Of a stretch of DNA of 64,000 nt, positions 22,102-34,180 are shown piece by piece. Within the stretch, counting starts at the first letter, position 1. The number at the start of each line of letters is the position of its first letter. Where the stretch lies: the NCBI GenBank assembly GCA_025175895.1, contig CM046004.1, positions 51,201,359 to 51,265,358 on the forward strand, read 5' to 3'. The position numbers were made by a program, and so were the translations under genes. Under the pieces are notes generated by a model. The model was not told the origin of the DNA. It worked only from the letters and a program-made list of their open reading frames with translations, and searched no databases. The stretch is from Wurfbainia villosa (lineage: Eukaryota; Streptophyta; Magnoliopsida; Zingiberales; Zingiberaceae).

Positions 22102-24270
22102 TGTTGGAATGTATCAAAAGCCTAGCTCTTTTTGTATGAACATTTTATTTTGGAATAAGAATCACATGATCATTGTTTGCACTTTATATATTTATTATAT
22201 GTGTGTGCATATTGTCTAATATTTTACATTGTAGATAACATGGTGCTTGGTGTGACACAGAAGATCATGTTATCAGTCCCTTGTAAAATATAAGTAGAGG
22301 TGATTGGCTCACAACCAAGATGGTTTTGGACAAACCATTGACATGGTTGTAGTGTAGCTTGGTATTGTTTTGTCTTGAACATGGAGTTACACTAGTACAC
22401 TTAGGTGTATTGAGCAGGACCGACATAGAGGTGATTCAATTAATTGCTGACTACATAATTGAATCGGACCTCGGATATTATGTTGTACATGCTCTTAATC
22501 CCGATATAATAATGGGCACATGTACTTAGTATTTATTTCTTTGATTTACCAAAGGGTGAGATTTAAATGGATTAAATCAATATGCCCGGTAAGTTGGGAA
22601 ATAATATTATTTACATGGTGTGCCGTTGATTATAGGAGGAAACCGTGTCCTATATACTAGGTTGATGATGTCCCCTTGAGGAGCTCATAAGGTTCATCAT
22701 GTAAACTCAGCTGGTTGACTTAGTCAACATGATGATAAGGTTGAGTGGTACTACTCGAGGAATTAGATGTTAATTAATTGATGGTCAGTAAATCAATTAA
22801 TTGACGGACATTCGATATCTTAAACACGGGGAGATGAATGTACAAATAATATATGGAGCCCATATTAATTTATGGGGGTTGGTGAGGTAGTTCAATGATG
22901 ATCCTCTAGTGGAATGGAACATCATTGATGGATCAAGTTAGTGTGGTTCCGATCCATCGGGTGGCCAAGATCCAACTCCTCCTTATGGTCCCTATCGTAG
23001 CCTAATATAATCCTAAAGAAGTCTAGATCCAAGGATGTAAAACAAAACTCTAGAACCAACGGTTGGGATTAAATCCCTAGATCCGATGGTTGGGATGAAA
23101 CCCTAGAACCAACGGTTGGGATTAAATCCCTAGATCCGATGGTTAGGATGAAACCCTAGAATCGACGGTTGGGATTAAATCCCTAGATCCGACGGTTAGG
23201 ATGAAACCCTAGAATCGACGGTTGGGATTAAATCCCTAGATCCGACGGTTAGGATGAAACCCTAGATCTGACGGTTGGGATGAAACCCTAGATCCGACGG
23301 TTGGGATGAAATCCTAGATCCGACGGTTGGGATGAATCCCTAGATCTGACGGTTGGGATAATACCCTAGATCCGACGGTGGAGATTAAATCCCTAGATCC
23401 AACGGTGGAGATTAAAGGAGGCTTAAGCCCAATTCTATAAATAGAGGGCTTAGGTTTGGCGGCAAAATATGTTCAATTTTTGAGTTAGGGTTTTAGTTTG
23501 GGCGGCTAGGGTTTGGAAGCAAAGTTTTAGGCGACAACTCTTGGACAAGAAGCCGGCGCCCATCTTCTTCCTTTTCTCCTTGGTGGCCGGCGCTCACTCC
23601 TTCTTTCTCTAAGCTTTGGCCGGCTCTCTTCCTTCTCCTTTGATCCTTGGTGGCCGGCGGTCCTCCAACAATTGGTGGCCAGTGCTTCTCCTACCTCTAG
23701 GTGGCCGGCGGCAACCTCTCTTCAAGGTTGGCCGGCGCTAATCCCTTCGTTCTCACGGCGCATCAAACTCCCTTGCTTGGTGGCCGGTTCTAGAAAGGAA
23801 AGGTTTTGTTGGTTCTTCTCTTTGTTCGCAGCGGACAAGGAAGGGAAGAATGCGAACTAGAAGGCTTCTACTCGTGGAGGATCTTCGCCCACACGTCGTC
23901 CACGAGGAGGATAGGACATACGGTAGAAGATCGTAAGGTATAAAGTGGTACAACTTTATTTTCTGATTTTAGCATGTTATTTTATGTGTTGATTATACAA
24001 GTGTGCGTATGTATATATTTTGTATAATCATGGACCCCGAAGACAAACACAAAAATCGGCGATCTGTCCGTCGTCTCTTCCGCGGTTAACCAACTAGAAG
24101 AGTTGTGTTGCTTGAACAACTAGTTTGTTCAAACGATCACTCAAGTTGTTAGCACGACGACGAATAGGTTGTGCTAAGGAAACTCATCCCATCCGGATTA
24201 GTTCTTTCATTGGTGAAAATTTTAATCCGGGGACATGGGAGCCAATGAGTCTTCGAAGCAACTCCCTACA
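22102..24270 (+). repeat. 3' LTR of E1
   Basis: The 2169-bp LTR pairs with 11519-13634 and ends at the TSD copy 24271-24275. It differs from its partner by scattered substitutions, an 8-bp extra near 22300, about two more minisatellite units, and a short block difference near 23690-23760. The divergence indicates an insertion of some age. Confidence 0.92.
23040..23415 (+). repeat. 26-27-bp minisatellite in the E1 3' LTR (about 14 units)
   Basis: The repeat type is that of the 5' LTR, but a pair of alternating units (GAATCGACGG / GATCCGACGGTTAGG) occurs one extra time. This points to unequal slippage after insertion. Confidence 0.85.
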
Positions 24271-24275
24271 GTATG

Positions 24276-25836
24276 GGCACACTATCAACCACTGTTTCAA
24301 GCTACAAAGTGAGTGGGAGCATATTAGAGCTGAATATCCGCACCTACAACCATAGATGAGAGGGCAAGCAAGAAGAGGTCGCCAGCCAAGTATTGCTCGT
24401 CCGGGGCCTTACAATAGAAGACCCCAGGCTCTCCCCCCACCAAGATCACGACCATCCAACCAGGAAGGTGTCTCACAAGAAGGATCAGCTAATAAAGATG
24501 CATTAATTGCTCTAGGTGACGTCCCCACTCGGGGAGCCATAAATGTTATTGCAGGAGGATCCATTGACGAGGATTTCAATAGAGCCAGAAAATTCTACGC
24601 TCGTTTAATTGAGAGTTTGGCTATTGGAGAAGACCGGGCCATTCAGAGTATGCCTCGGATATACTTTAGACCTGAAGATCTATAAGGCATACTCTTACCT
24701 CACCCCGATACTCTAGTGGTTAGGGTCTCCTTGCCAAATTATGAGGTAGCCCGAGTCCTGGTGGTCTCGGGGAACTCTGTTAATATCCTCTTCCAGGAAG
24801 CCTTCAAGCAAATACAACTAGGAAATGTGCAGTTGGAGGATGTTGCGACTCCTCTATTCCGGTTTGACAAACACATGATGCACCCTGTAGGGCAAATTTC
24901 TTTACCTCTTACATTGGACACAAAGCCCAACCAAAAGACTAATATGATTCCTTTCCTTGTGGTGGACGCTCCTTCCACCTATAATGCTATCTTGGGTCAT
25001 CCTTTTCTATCCATTTTTTAGCTGGTGACTTCTCCCTACCACCAGAAGGACAAGTTCCTTGTAGGTCATCTCATCAGAGAAGTATGAGGGGAGTAGAGGG
25101 CAGCTCGAAGTTGTTACATCCAAATGGTGAGGGATGATCAGAAGAAAGCCAGGGTGGATGATCCCAAAGGGAAGGCTATTGCTACTACGAGAGTATATGT
25201 GCTAGAAGAAGTCTTACCCAAAGTAGAGAAAATGGAAGAAGGTGAGTCAGTGGAGATAGCCCCCGAAAAAGTCACTTGAGTAGCCCAGCAGCTGGATGTG
25301 AAGGAAGAACTCGTTGCTTACCTGCAAAGGAATGAAGATATTTTTACCAAAGATGTGCATGACCTCACAGGGATTGATCCCCTAATTGTGAGCATCATCT
25401 CAACATTATTCGGGGAGTCCGGCCAGTTCAACAAAAGAAGGTGGCACTTCGGACTGGAGAAGGACAAAATTATCGCGGAGGAGGTGGATAAGTTATTGCA
25501 AGCTGGTCATATTAAGGAAATTCAATTCCCTGAGTGGGTCTCAAATGTAGTATTGGTCCCCAAGCCTTCTGAGCAATGAAGGATATGTATTGACTTCCGT
25601 GATCTAAATAAAGCATATCCTAAAGACTACTACCCCTTGCCTCGTATTGATTAGTTGGTGGATTCTACTGTGAGGTATGAAGTGGTATTACTTATGGATT
25701 CTTATCAAGGGTATCACCAAATCCCCTTGGCACAGGATGATCAAAAGCGGGTTAGCTTTATTATGGTAGGAGGATTGTATGCCTATGTGGTGATGCCTTT
25801 TGGGTTAAAGAATGCAGGAGCCACCTATCAGAGTCT
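24276..25836 (+). pseudogene. Tat gag end, protease and N-terminal half of RT
   Basis: The sequence picks up the gag zinc knuckle at GHTINHC after the E1 insertion. Gag-pol linker segments follow (24356-24685). The protease (24716-25020) has VSGNSVNILF where an aspartate-containing D-S/T-G motif is expected, and later NAILGHPFLS. RT then runs WHFGLEKDKIIAEEVDKLL, GHIKEIQFPEWVSNVVLVPK, ICIDFRDLNKAYPKDYYPLP and PFGLKNAGATYQ. Stops occur at several points, including 24353, 24683, 25019, 25277, 25577 and 25654. The Sirevirus insertion cuts RT just after GATYQ. Confidence 0.87.
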
Positions 25837-25848
25837 TGTAGGTGCAAT

Positions 25849-27673
25849 TGTTGGACTTTCCGAGCTGCAAAAACCGCTTTTTGCGTTGCGGAAACCTCAG
25901 AAGTCCGGCCACGGATCCATGCGAAGATATGGAAAAATAAATTCATGTATGTGTTTAAGGAAATCTAGATCTACCTTAGATCTACATGATGAGAGCGTTA
26001 CCCTCGATGCGACGCCCTTCGCTTATCCCGCTCGTCCAAATGCTTTGTCGGAACTCAAGAGTGTCAAGTGTACACTCCTCTATTGGTATCCACACGGACA
26101 AATGGTGGAGAAAAACAACCTAGAGTGTGCTAGCACTCCTTGGAAGTTTCGGCCAAGATGAGGAATGGGAGAGAGCTTGAGAGGAAGAAGATCCAAGGAA
26201 GAAGAAGATAGAGTTACTCACCAAATAAAAATCTCATCTAATGAAAGTGGCCGACCACTTCAATGGGTGGGGGTTACATGCATGCATGTAACTCCAAGAG
26301 CCAATGACTCTTGGTCTCCCTCATGAGGTGGCACCACATGATAAGTCCATGATGATGTGGAACATCATCATTGGCCGACCCCCATGCCAAGTCACCATGA
26401 CATGGCAATTGGTCAAGTCAAAATTGACCATTCATCTTCCCTCTCAAGTCAAGTCAAACTTGACCTATTATCTCCCATGGTTGATCAAATCTAACCACTT
26501 GATTCAAGTCAATTTGATTTAATGAATCTCTATTCATTAATTTAAATTGACTCAATGAATCAAATTTAAATTAGACTTATTCAACATTTGAATCAAATTG
26601 AGTCTAACTCAATTAGTCTAATTTGGATTACTCTTAATCCAATTTGGTTCATCCCATGAACCAAATCCTCATGGTTCATCATATGAACCTAATCTCTATC
26701 TAATTGCCCTTTGTGTGTGACCCTATAGGTTTTTGTAATATTGGCAATGTCCCTAAACCGATTTAGGAACACAAGCAATGAGCGATATCTAGCAACACAT
26801 TATTGCTACCCAAGTTACAGGAATGTTGAGCGCCAACATCACCTTTGTGACTACTAATTGTGACTCTCACAATATGTGACAATGTCCCTCTATCCTTGAC
26901 ATCTAGATCGACCAATTGAGGCATAGACCGTGTCATCCTCGGTACAATCTATATCTTGAACTCCAAGTAGACTCACTCTAATCAAATGAGCTTAATATCT
27001 CATATTGACTCATTTGAGCATGGTCATGCACTTCGTGGTCTCACTCTATCAAGAATAACGATGTCACTCCCATCATAAAGGAGGGATAGATCCCATCTAC
27101 ATCACTCACATCCCTCCGCATAATTTGTTACATATCCAGTAATCGCCTTTATAGTCCACCCATTTACGGGTGACGTTTGACGAAGCCAAAGTATGCAACT
27201 CCTTATGTAGGGAACCATGGTACTTCAGGTCTAAGGACTAATAGTCATACTAATAGCCACATGAGAAAGTATATAACACTCATATAACAATCCATGATAC
27301 TTTCTCATGGCAGGTCATTCAATATACATTCTCCAATGCATACCCATATGTCAACTTGATATTTCATATCCATGACTTGTGAGATCAAGTCATCGTGTTG
27401 ACCTACATGCTAGTCTCTACGCATTAACATTGTCCTTGAATGTTAATACTTGATTAGGAATGATTAAGAGTAGTGTTCTCTATATCATCTCATTATCGAT
27501 TCTACTAATCGATTGATATAGATAAGAACCTTCTACTCAAGGATGTTATTATACTTTGTTATTTGGCACCAATATAAGTAAATATAATAACCATGCCTTT
27601 ATAAATAGGAATATGATACAACAAAGCCCATACAACAATCATCACATGATTGACTCTAGGGCTTTCACTAACA
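25849..27673 (-). repeat. 3' LTR of E2-1
   Basis: On the minus strand it begins TGTTAGTGAAAGCCCTAGAG and ends GGAAAGTCCAACA. It is 1825 bp long, against 1752-1832 bp for the other E2 LTRs in the window. The PPT (minus AGTGGGAGATTG) adjoins its right edge. Confidence 0.9.
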
Positions 27674-27687
27674 ATCTCCCACTAGCA

Positions 27688-30645
27688 CTAGTGCCAATCA
27701 CCGTAGTATCTAATACCCAATGACCTCGTGTGACCATCATACTTTTTCTGTGCCAAAGCCTTGGTTAAGGGATCTGCGATGTTGACCTCTATGGGTACTC
27801 TGCAAATCTTCACATCTCCTCTATCGATAATCTCTCGAATGAGATGGAAGCGCTGTAGTATGTGTTTGGTCCGCTGGTGTGAGCGAGGTTCCTTAGCCTG
27901 CGCAATCGCTCCATTATTGTCACAATAGAGCTCTATAGGATCTGCTATGCTAGGAACCATCCCAAGCTTAGTAATGAACTTGCGGATCCAAACTGCCACC
28001 TTTGCTGCCTCTGATGCAGCAATATACTCGGCCTCTGTTGTAGAATCAACAATTGTGTCCTGCTTTGAACTCTTCCAGCTCACAGCGCTACCATTCAAGC
28101 AAAACACGAACCTTGACTGTGATCTATAATCATCCTGGTCAGTTTGGAAGCTGACATCGCTGTAACCCTTTACAGCTAGCTCCTCATCGTCTCTAAATAT
28201 CAAGAAATATTCTTTAGTTCTTCTCAAGTACTTAAGAATATTCTTGACTGCTATCCAGTGACACTAATCTGGATCTGACTGGTATCTACTCGTCATGCTC
28301 AAAGCATATGAGACATTAGGATGAGTACATAGCATGGCGTATATGATAGATCCTATAGTAGATGCGTAAGGGATCTTATCCATGCGGTCTCTCTCCTCTC
28401 TAGAAGAGGGACTTTGAGTCTTCGAAAGACTCACACTATGTGACATTGGCAGAAGTCCCTTCTTGAAATTCTGCATGGCAAACTATAGTAATACCGTGTC
28501 AATGTATGTACTCTGACTTAGGCCAAGTAATCTCTTAGATCTATCTCTATAGATCTTAATGCCTAGAATACAGGCTGCTTCACCTAAGTCTTTCATTGAG
28601 AAGCACGTCCCTAGCTAAGTCTTCACAGACTGTAGCAAAGGGATATCATTCTCAATGAGTAGTATGTCATCCATATACAATACAAGGAAGACAACTGTGT
28701 TCCCATTAACCCTCTTGTAGACACAGGATTCATCTTCATTCTTGATGAAACCAAACTGTTTGATCGCATCATCGAATCGAAGATTCCAGCTCCGAGAAGC
28801 TTGCTTTAGCCCATAAATGGACCTTTGCAGCTTGCATACTTTTCCAGTATGATGTGGATCTACAAAACCCTCAGGTTATATCATGTACACATCCTCGAGT
28901 AAGTTTCCATTCAGAAATGCGATTTTGACATCCATCTGCCAGATCTCATAATCATGGTATGCTGCAATTGCAAGCATGATCCGAATGGACTTAAACATCG
29001 CCACTAGAGAAAATGTTCCATCATAGTCAATACCATGAATTTGCTTGAAACCTTTAGCCACCAATCGACCCTTATAGGTATGCGTAAGTCCATCCATGTC
29101 AATCTTTCTCTTAAAGACCCACTTACACCTAATGAGTTTGACCCCTTCAGGTGGATCAACCAAAGTCCATACTTGGTTGGTGTACATGGATTCCATCTTG
29201 GATCTCATGGCCTTTAGCCATTTCTCAGAGTCTGGGCTCATCACAGCTTCCTGATAGAAGGTAGGCTCATTCTCAATGAGCATAACGTCATCATGGTCAG
29301 ACAAGAGAAATGAGTATCTCTCAGGCTGACGACGTACCCTATCAGACCTGCGAAGAGGTAGGTCTACCTGAACAGGCGGTTGTTCCACAACTCTTTGTGC
29401 AACAATCTCATCACCCTCAACATTTTGTGGTTCCTGTTCAACCTCCATCAGGGCCTCAGTGCTATGATCCTTATCTTGAATTTCTTCAAGATCGAACGTA
29501 CTCCCACTAATTTTTCTAGAAACAAAATCCCTTTTTAGAAAAACCCCAGTCTTTACCACAAATACTTTGTGCTGACTGAGAATGTAGAAGTAATATCCCT
29601 TAGTCTCCTTGGGATATCCAACAAAATAGCACTTATCAAATTTGGGTCCCAGTTTGTCTGAGACTTGATGTTGAACATAAGCCTCACAACCCCAAATCCT
29701 CATGAAAGACATCTTAGGATTTCTCCCTGTCCATATCGTATATGATATCTTTATCATAGCCTTGGATAGCCTTGGATTAAGAGAAGGGCATCCTAGCATG
29801 AGCATCCCCAAAAGGATATAGGAAGATTTGTGTGACTCATCATAGATCGTACCATATCTAATAGGGTACGATTCCTCCTTTCGGATACACCATTCCACTA
29901 TGGTGTTCCAGGAGGGGTGAGTTGGGATAGAATCCCACACTCAGCTAGTTAGTCACGAAACTCATGGCTAAGGTATTCACCACATCGATCTGATCGAAGT
30001 ATCTTAATACTCTTGTCAAGCTGGTTTTGTACTTTATTCTTGAATTCTTTAAACTTTTCAAAGGATTTTATATCATCGAGATCATAACATAACCATTCAT
30101 GAAGTCAAGATGTAAACCACCTCTAGCAGCAACATTGAAAGGGCCACATACATCACTATGTATAAGTCCTAACAAGTTTGTTGCTCCTTCGCTGTGTCCA
30201 CTAAAGGGAGTCTTGGTTATCTTGCCTAGAAGGCAAGACTCGCATGTCTCATATAATTCAAAATCAAATGAGTCCAGCAGCCCATCCTTATGGAGCTGGG
30301 ATAAGCGACTCTCATTTATGTGACCTAAGCAACAATGCAAGAGATAGGTTTAGTTCAACTCATTTGACTTGAATCTTTTGGTACTTATGTTATAGATAGG
30401 GCTCTCTAAGTCTAGAAAGTAGAGTCTGTTCATTAGAGGTGCACTACAATAGAACATATCATTTAAATAAAATGAATAATATTTGTCCTTTATTATAAAT
30501 GTAAATCTTTTCTTGTCCAAATAAGAAACTGAAATTATGTTCTTAGTTAAAGTAGGCACATAACAACATTCATCTAGTTCTAGTATAAGCCCAATGGGCA
30601 GAGATAGATCATAAGTTTCTACAGCAACAACAACAACCCTTGCTT
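27688..30645 (-). pseudogene. E2-1 pol remnant (protease end, integrase, RT, RNase H)
   Basis: On the minus strand the order is protease tail (30559-30350), integrase zinc region HCCLGHINESRLSQLHKDGL (30340), integrase end through RT start (29940-28876), RT with an intact YMDD box near 28660-28672, and a long open RNase H (28227-27688). RNase H has GYSDVSF, TEAEYIAASEAAKVAVW and LYCDNNGAI and ends at its natural stop. Breaks include a stop after NLLEDVYMI at 28876 and others through RT and integrase. RNase H is the most intact domain of the whole nest. Confidence 0.87.
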
Positions 30646-30648
30646 CAG

Positions 30649-31147
30649 TGGGCAGTCGACTGATGGGTAATGACAGTCAACTTCCAGTGTATCCGTTGGA
30701 GTTTTTCCAACGTGGATTAAGTCATTGTGAGACAATGACTATAGCAGCAGTCGACTAGGGCCTTATGGCAGTCGATTGCTAGGCGAAAATCAGCCCGAGT
30801 TGTAGCTTTAAAGGGAGCTCGAATGGGAGGATTTAGCAGCAATTTTCTTGGGCGATTTGAAGGGGAATAGTTGGTTATTTCTAGTCCTTCAAGGCTAGTC
30901 CATGGCGATCATACAAGCAAGCATCCAAAGCAATAGTTGTAAAGTTTTCTTTACGTTGTTTTGTGTATTTCATTTGTATTTGCTTGTTTTAGCTTGTATT
31001 ACTTTTGTAATCCTTGTACGAGGTTTCTCCGCCTCCGACTTGCTGTTGAGGAGTATTATTGATTAGTGGTGGTGTTTGCATCACTAAAGCTCATTCGAGC
31101 CCAATCTGTGGAGTAGGAAACATAAGGTTCCGAACCACATTATATGT
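30649..31147 (+). repeat. Sirevirus LTR fragment
   Basis: It contains CAGTCGACT palindromes, a GTACGAGGTTTCTCCGCCTC box at 31016 and the GGAGTAGG hairpin region at 31116-31131, ending CCACATTATAT. Its 3' half resembles the outer LTR at 56781-57039 more than the one at 51580-52944. It is bounded on the left by the E2-1 deletion junction. On the right it passes abruptly into Sirevirus 3'-region sequence (AAGGGGGAGAAAGCC). A second deletion or recombination junction is inferred near 31147. Confidence 0.7.
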
Positions 31148-31189
31148 CAAGGGGGAGAAAGCCTTTAGGGGGAGGTATCCACATGGGAT

Positions 31190-32941
31190 TGTTGGACTTT
31201 TCGAGCCGCAAAAACCGCTTTTTGCGTTGCGGAAACCCCGGAAGTCTGGCCACAGATCCGTGCAAAGATGTATTAAAACTAAAACATGTATGTGTTTGTA
31301 TAAAACCCTAGATCTACCTTAGATCTACATGATAAGGACGTTACCCTCGATGTGACGCCCTTCGCAAATCCCGCTCGTCCAAAAGGTTTGCCAGAACTCA
31401 AGAGTGTCAAGTGTACACTCCTCTACAAGTATCCACACGGACAAATGGTGGAGAAAAATACCTTAGAGTGTGCTAGCACCCCTTGGACATTCATAGCTAG
31501 ATGAGGAAGAGAGAGCTTGAGGGAAGAGAAGAGGAAGAAGATGAAGTTACACAACTTAACTTCATATCATCCATAACCCATAAAGGGCATATGCAAAACT
31601 CCAAGAGCCAATGGCTCTTGGTCTCATATGAGGTGGCACCCCATGATGTGTTCATGATGATGTGGAACTCATAACATTGGACCATGCCAAGTCATCATCA
31701 TGACATGACATTTGGTCAAGTCACTTGACCTTTCATCTTCCCTCTCACAAGTCAAACTTGACCTCTTATCTCCCATGGTTGATCAAATCCAACCATTTGA
31801 TTCAAGTCAATTTAATTTAATGAATCTCTATTCATTTAATTTAAATTGATTTGATGAATCAAATCTAAATTAGACTCATTCAACACTTGAATCAACTTGA
31901 GTCTAACTCAATTAGTCTAATTTGGATTACTCTTAATCCAATTTGGTTCATCCCATGAACCTAATCCTCATAGTTCTTCATATGAACCTAATCTCCATCT
32001 AATTGCTCTTATGTGTGTGACCCTATAGGTTCTTGTAACGTTGGCAATACTCCTAGAAGATTTAGGAACATAAAATAATGCAACACATCATTTTACTCAA
32101 GTTACAAGAATGTTGAGATCACACCTTTGTGACTACTAATTGTGACGTAAGTGACAATATCCTCTATCATGACATCTAGACCAATCGAGGCATAGACCAT
32201 GTCATATGGTACAATCTAAATCTTGAACTCCAAGTAGACTCACTCTAATCAAATGAGCTCAATATCTCATATTGACTCATTTGGGCAAGGCCATGCACTT
32301 CGTGGTCTCACTCTATCAAGAATATCGATGTCACTCCCTTCATATAGGAGGGATAGATCCCATCTACATCACTCACATCCCTCCACATAATTTGTTACAT
32401 ACCCAGTAATCGCCTTTATAGTCCACCCATTTACGGGTGACGTTTGACGAAGCCAAAGTATGCAACGCCTTATTTAGGGAACCATGGTGACTTCAGGTCT
32501 AAGGACTAATAGTCATACTAATAGCCACATGAGAAAGTATATGACACTCATATAACGATCCATGATACTTTCTCATGGCGGGTCATTCAGTATTCATTCT
32601 CCAATGCATACCCATGTGTCAACTTGATATCTCATATCCATGACTTGTGAGATCAAGTCATCATGTTGACCTACATGCTAGTCTCTACGCATTAACGTTG
32701 TCCCTGAATGTTAATACTCGACTAGGGATGATTAAGAGTAGTGTTCTCTATATCATCTCATTATCGATTCAACCAATCGACTTATATAGATAAGAACCTA
32801 CTACTCAAGCACATTATTATATTTAGTAATTTGGCACCAATACAAGTAAATATAATAACCATGCCTTTATAAATAGAAATATGATACAATAAAGTCCATA
32901 CTACAATCATCACATGATTGACTCTAGGGCTTTCACTAAAA
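31190..32941 (-). repeat. 3' LTR of E2-2
   Basis: The 1752-bp LTR is the partner of 47309-49112. Its terminal CA/TG on the pol side has mutated (TTTCACTAAA instead of TTTCACTAACA), and small deletions are visible near 32040-32200. Confidence 0.88.
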
Positions 32942-34175
32942 TTCTCCCACTAGCATTAGTGCCAATCACCGTAGTATCTAATATTCAATGACCTAGTGTG
33001 ACCATCATGCTTTTTCTATACCAAAGCCTTGGTCAAGGGATGTGCGATGTTAGCCTCTGTGGGTACTCTTCAAATCTTCACATCTCCTCTATCGATAATC
33101 TCTTGAATGAGATGGAAGCAGCGATATATTCGACCTCTTGTTGTTGTAGAATCCAAGGTGTCTGCTTGGAACTCTTCCACTCCACCATTCAAGCAAAACA
33201 CGAATCTTTGTGATCTATAATCATGTCGGATTTGGCTGGCATCATGTAACCCTTCTGACTAGCTCCTCATCATCCAAATATCAAGAAATATTCTTTAGTC
33301 CTTCTCAAAAGAATATATCTTATCCGATATCGATGGCGCTCACTCAATGGTATCTAAGTCACTGCAAAGCATACGAGATATCAGGATGAGTACACAGCAT
33401 GACGTACATGATAGATCCTATAGCAAATGCATAAGGGATCTTATCCATGCGGTCTCTCTCCTCTCTAGAAGAGGGACTTTGAGTCTTCGAAAGACTCACA
33501 CCATGTGGCATCGACAGAAGTCGCTTCTTGGAATTCTGCATGGCAAACCGTAGTAATACCATGTCAATGTATATACTCTGACTTAGGCCAAGCAAACTCT
33601 TAGATCTATCTCTATAGATCTTGATGCCTAGAATACAGGCTGCTTCACCTAAGTCCTTCATTGAGAAGCACATCCCCAGCCAAGTCTTCACAGACTGTAG
33701 CGAAGGGATGTCATTCCCAATGAGAAGTATGCCATCCACATACAATATAAGGAAGACAACTATGTTCCCATTAACCATCTTGTAGACACAGGGTTCATCT
33801 TCATTCTTGATGAAACCAAACTGTTTGATCGCATCATCGAATCGAAGATTCCAGCTCCGAGAGGCTTGCTTTAGCCCATAAATGGACCTTTGTAGCTTGC
33901 ATACTTTTCCAGTATGCTGTGGATCAACAAAACCCTCAGGTTATGTCATGTACACATCCTCGAGTAAGTTTCCATTAAGAAATGCAGTTTTAACATCCAT
34001 CTGCCAGATCTCATAATCGTGGTATGCTGCAATAGCAAGCAAGATCTGAATGGACTAAAACATCGCCATTAGAGAAAAGGTTTCATCATAGTCAATACCA
34101 TGAATTTGCTTGAAACCTTTAGCCACCAATCGACCCTTATAGGTATGCGTAAGTCAATCCATGTCAGTCTTTCTC
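32942..34175 (-). pseudogene. E2-2 RT C-terminal half and eroded RNase H
   Basis: The minus-strand RT segment 33778-33359 reads VVFLILYVDGILLIGNDI, so the catalytic YVDD box has become YVDG. Downstream RNase H (33260-32945) is heavily shortened by small deletions and frameshifts. Upstream RT (34175-33779) has stops, and the E2-3 insertion follows directly. Confidence 0.85.
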
Positions 34176-34180
34176 CTAAA

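Larger units (their letters stand above)
11519..24270 (+). mobile_element. E1: Ty1/copia element, Angela-like, with nested solo LTR
   Basis: The LTRs (11519-13634 and 22102-24270) start TGTTGGAATG and end CCCTACA. The 5-bp target duplication GTATG flanks the element at 11514-11518 and 24271-24275. A PBS (13637), a gag-pol remnant (18185-22070) and a PPT (22087-22101) are in the right order. The LTR start and the gag motif DWKRNLDIVLTAEEYKFVL recall the Angela/BARE group. Total length is 12,752 bp including the 3480-bp solo LTR. Pol has many stops and frameshifts, so the copy is inactive. Confidence 0.92.
25849..30648 (-). mobile_element. E2-1: Ty1/copia element, 5' part deleted
   Basis: Read on the minus strand, the element keeps the 3' LTR (25849-27673), the PPT and pol from RNase H up to protease. 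Its gag, PBS and 5' LTR are missing. Homology to E2-2 stops at about 30648, where Sirevirus LTR sequence begins. A likely TSD copy GCAAT is at 25844-25848; the partner was removed by the deletion. It entered only 12 bases inside the Sirevirus LTR end. Confidence 0.85.

Noticed and set aside
30059..31322. Plus-strand ORFs over E2-1 and its neighbours
   Set aside because: They are shadows of the minus-strand integrase/RT or cross element junctions.
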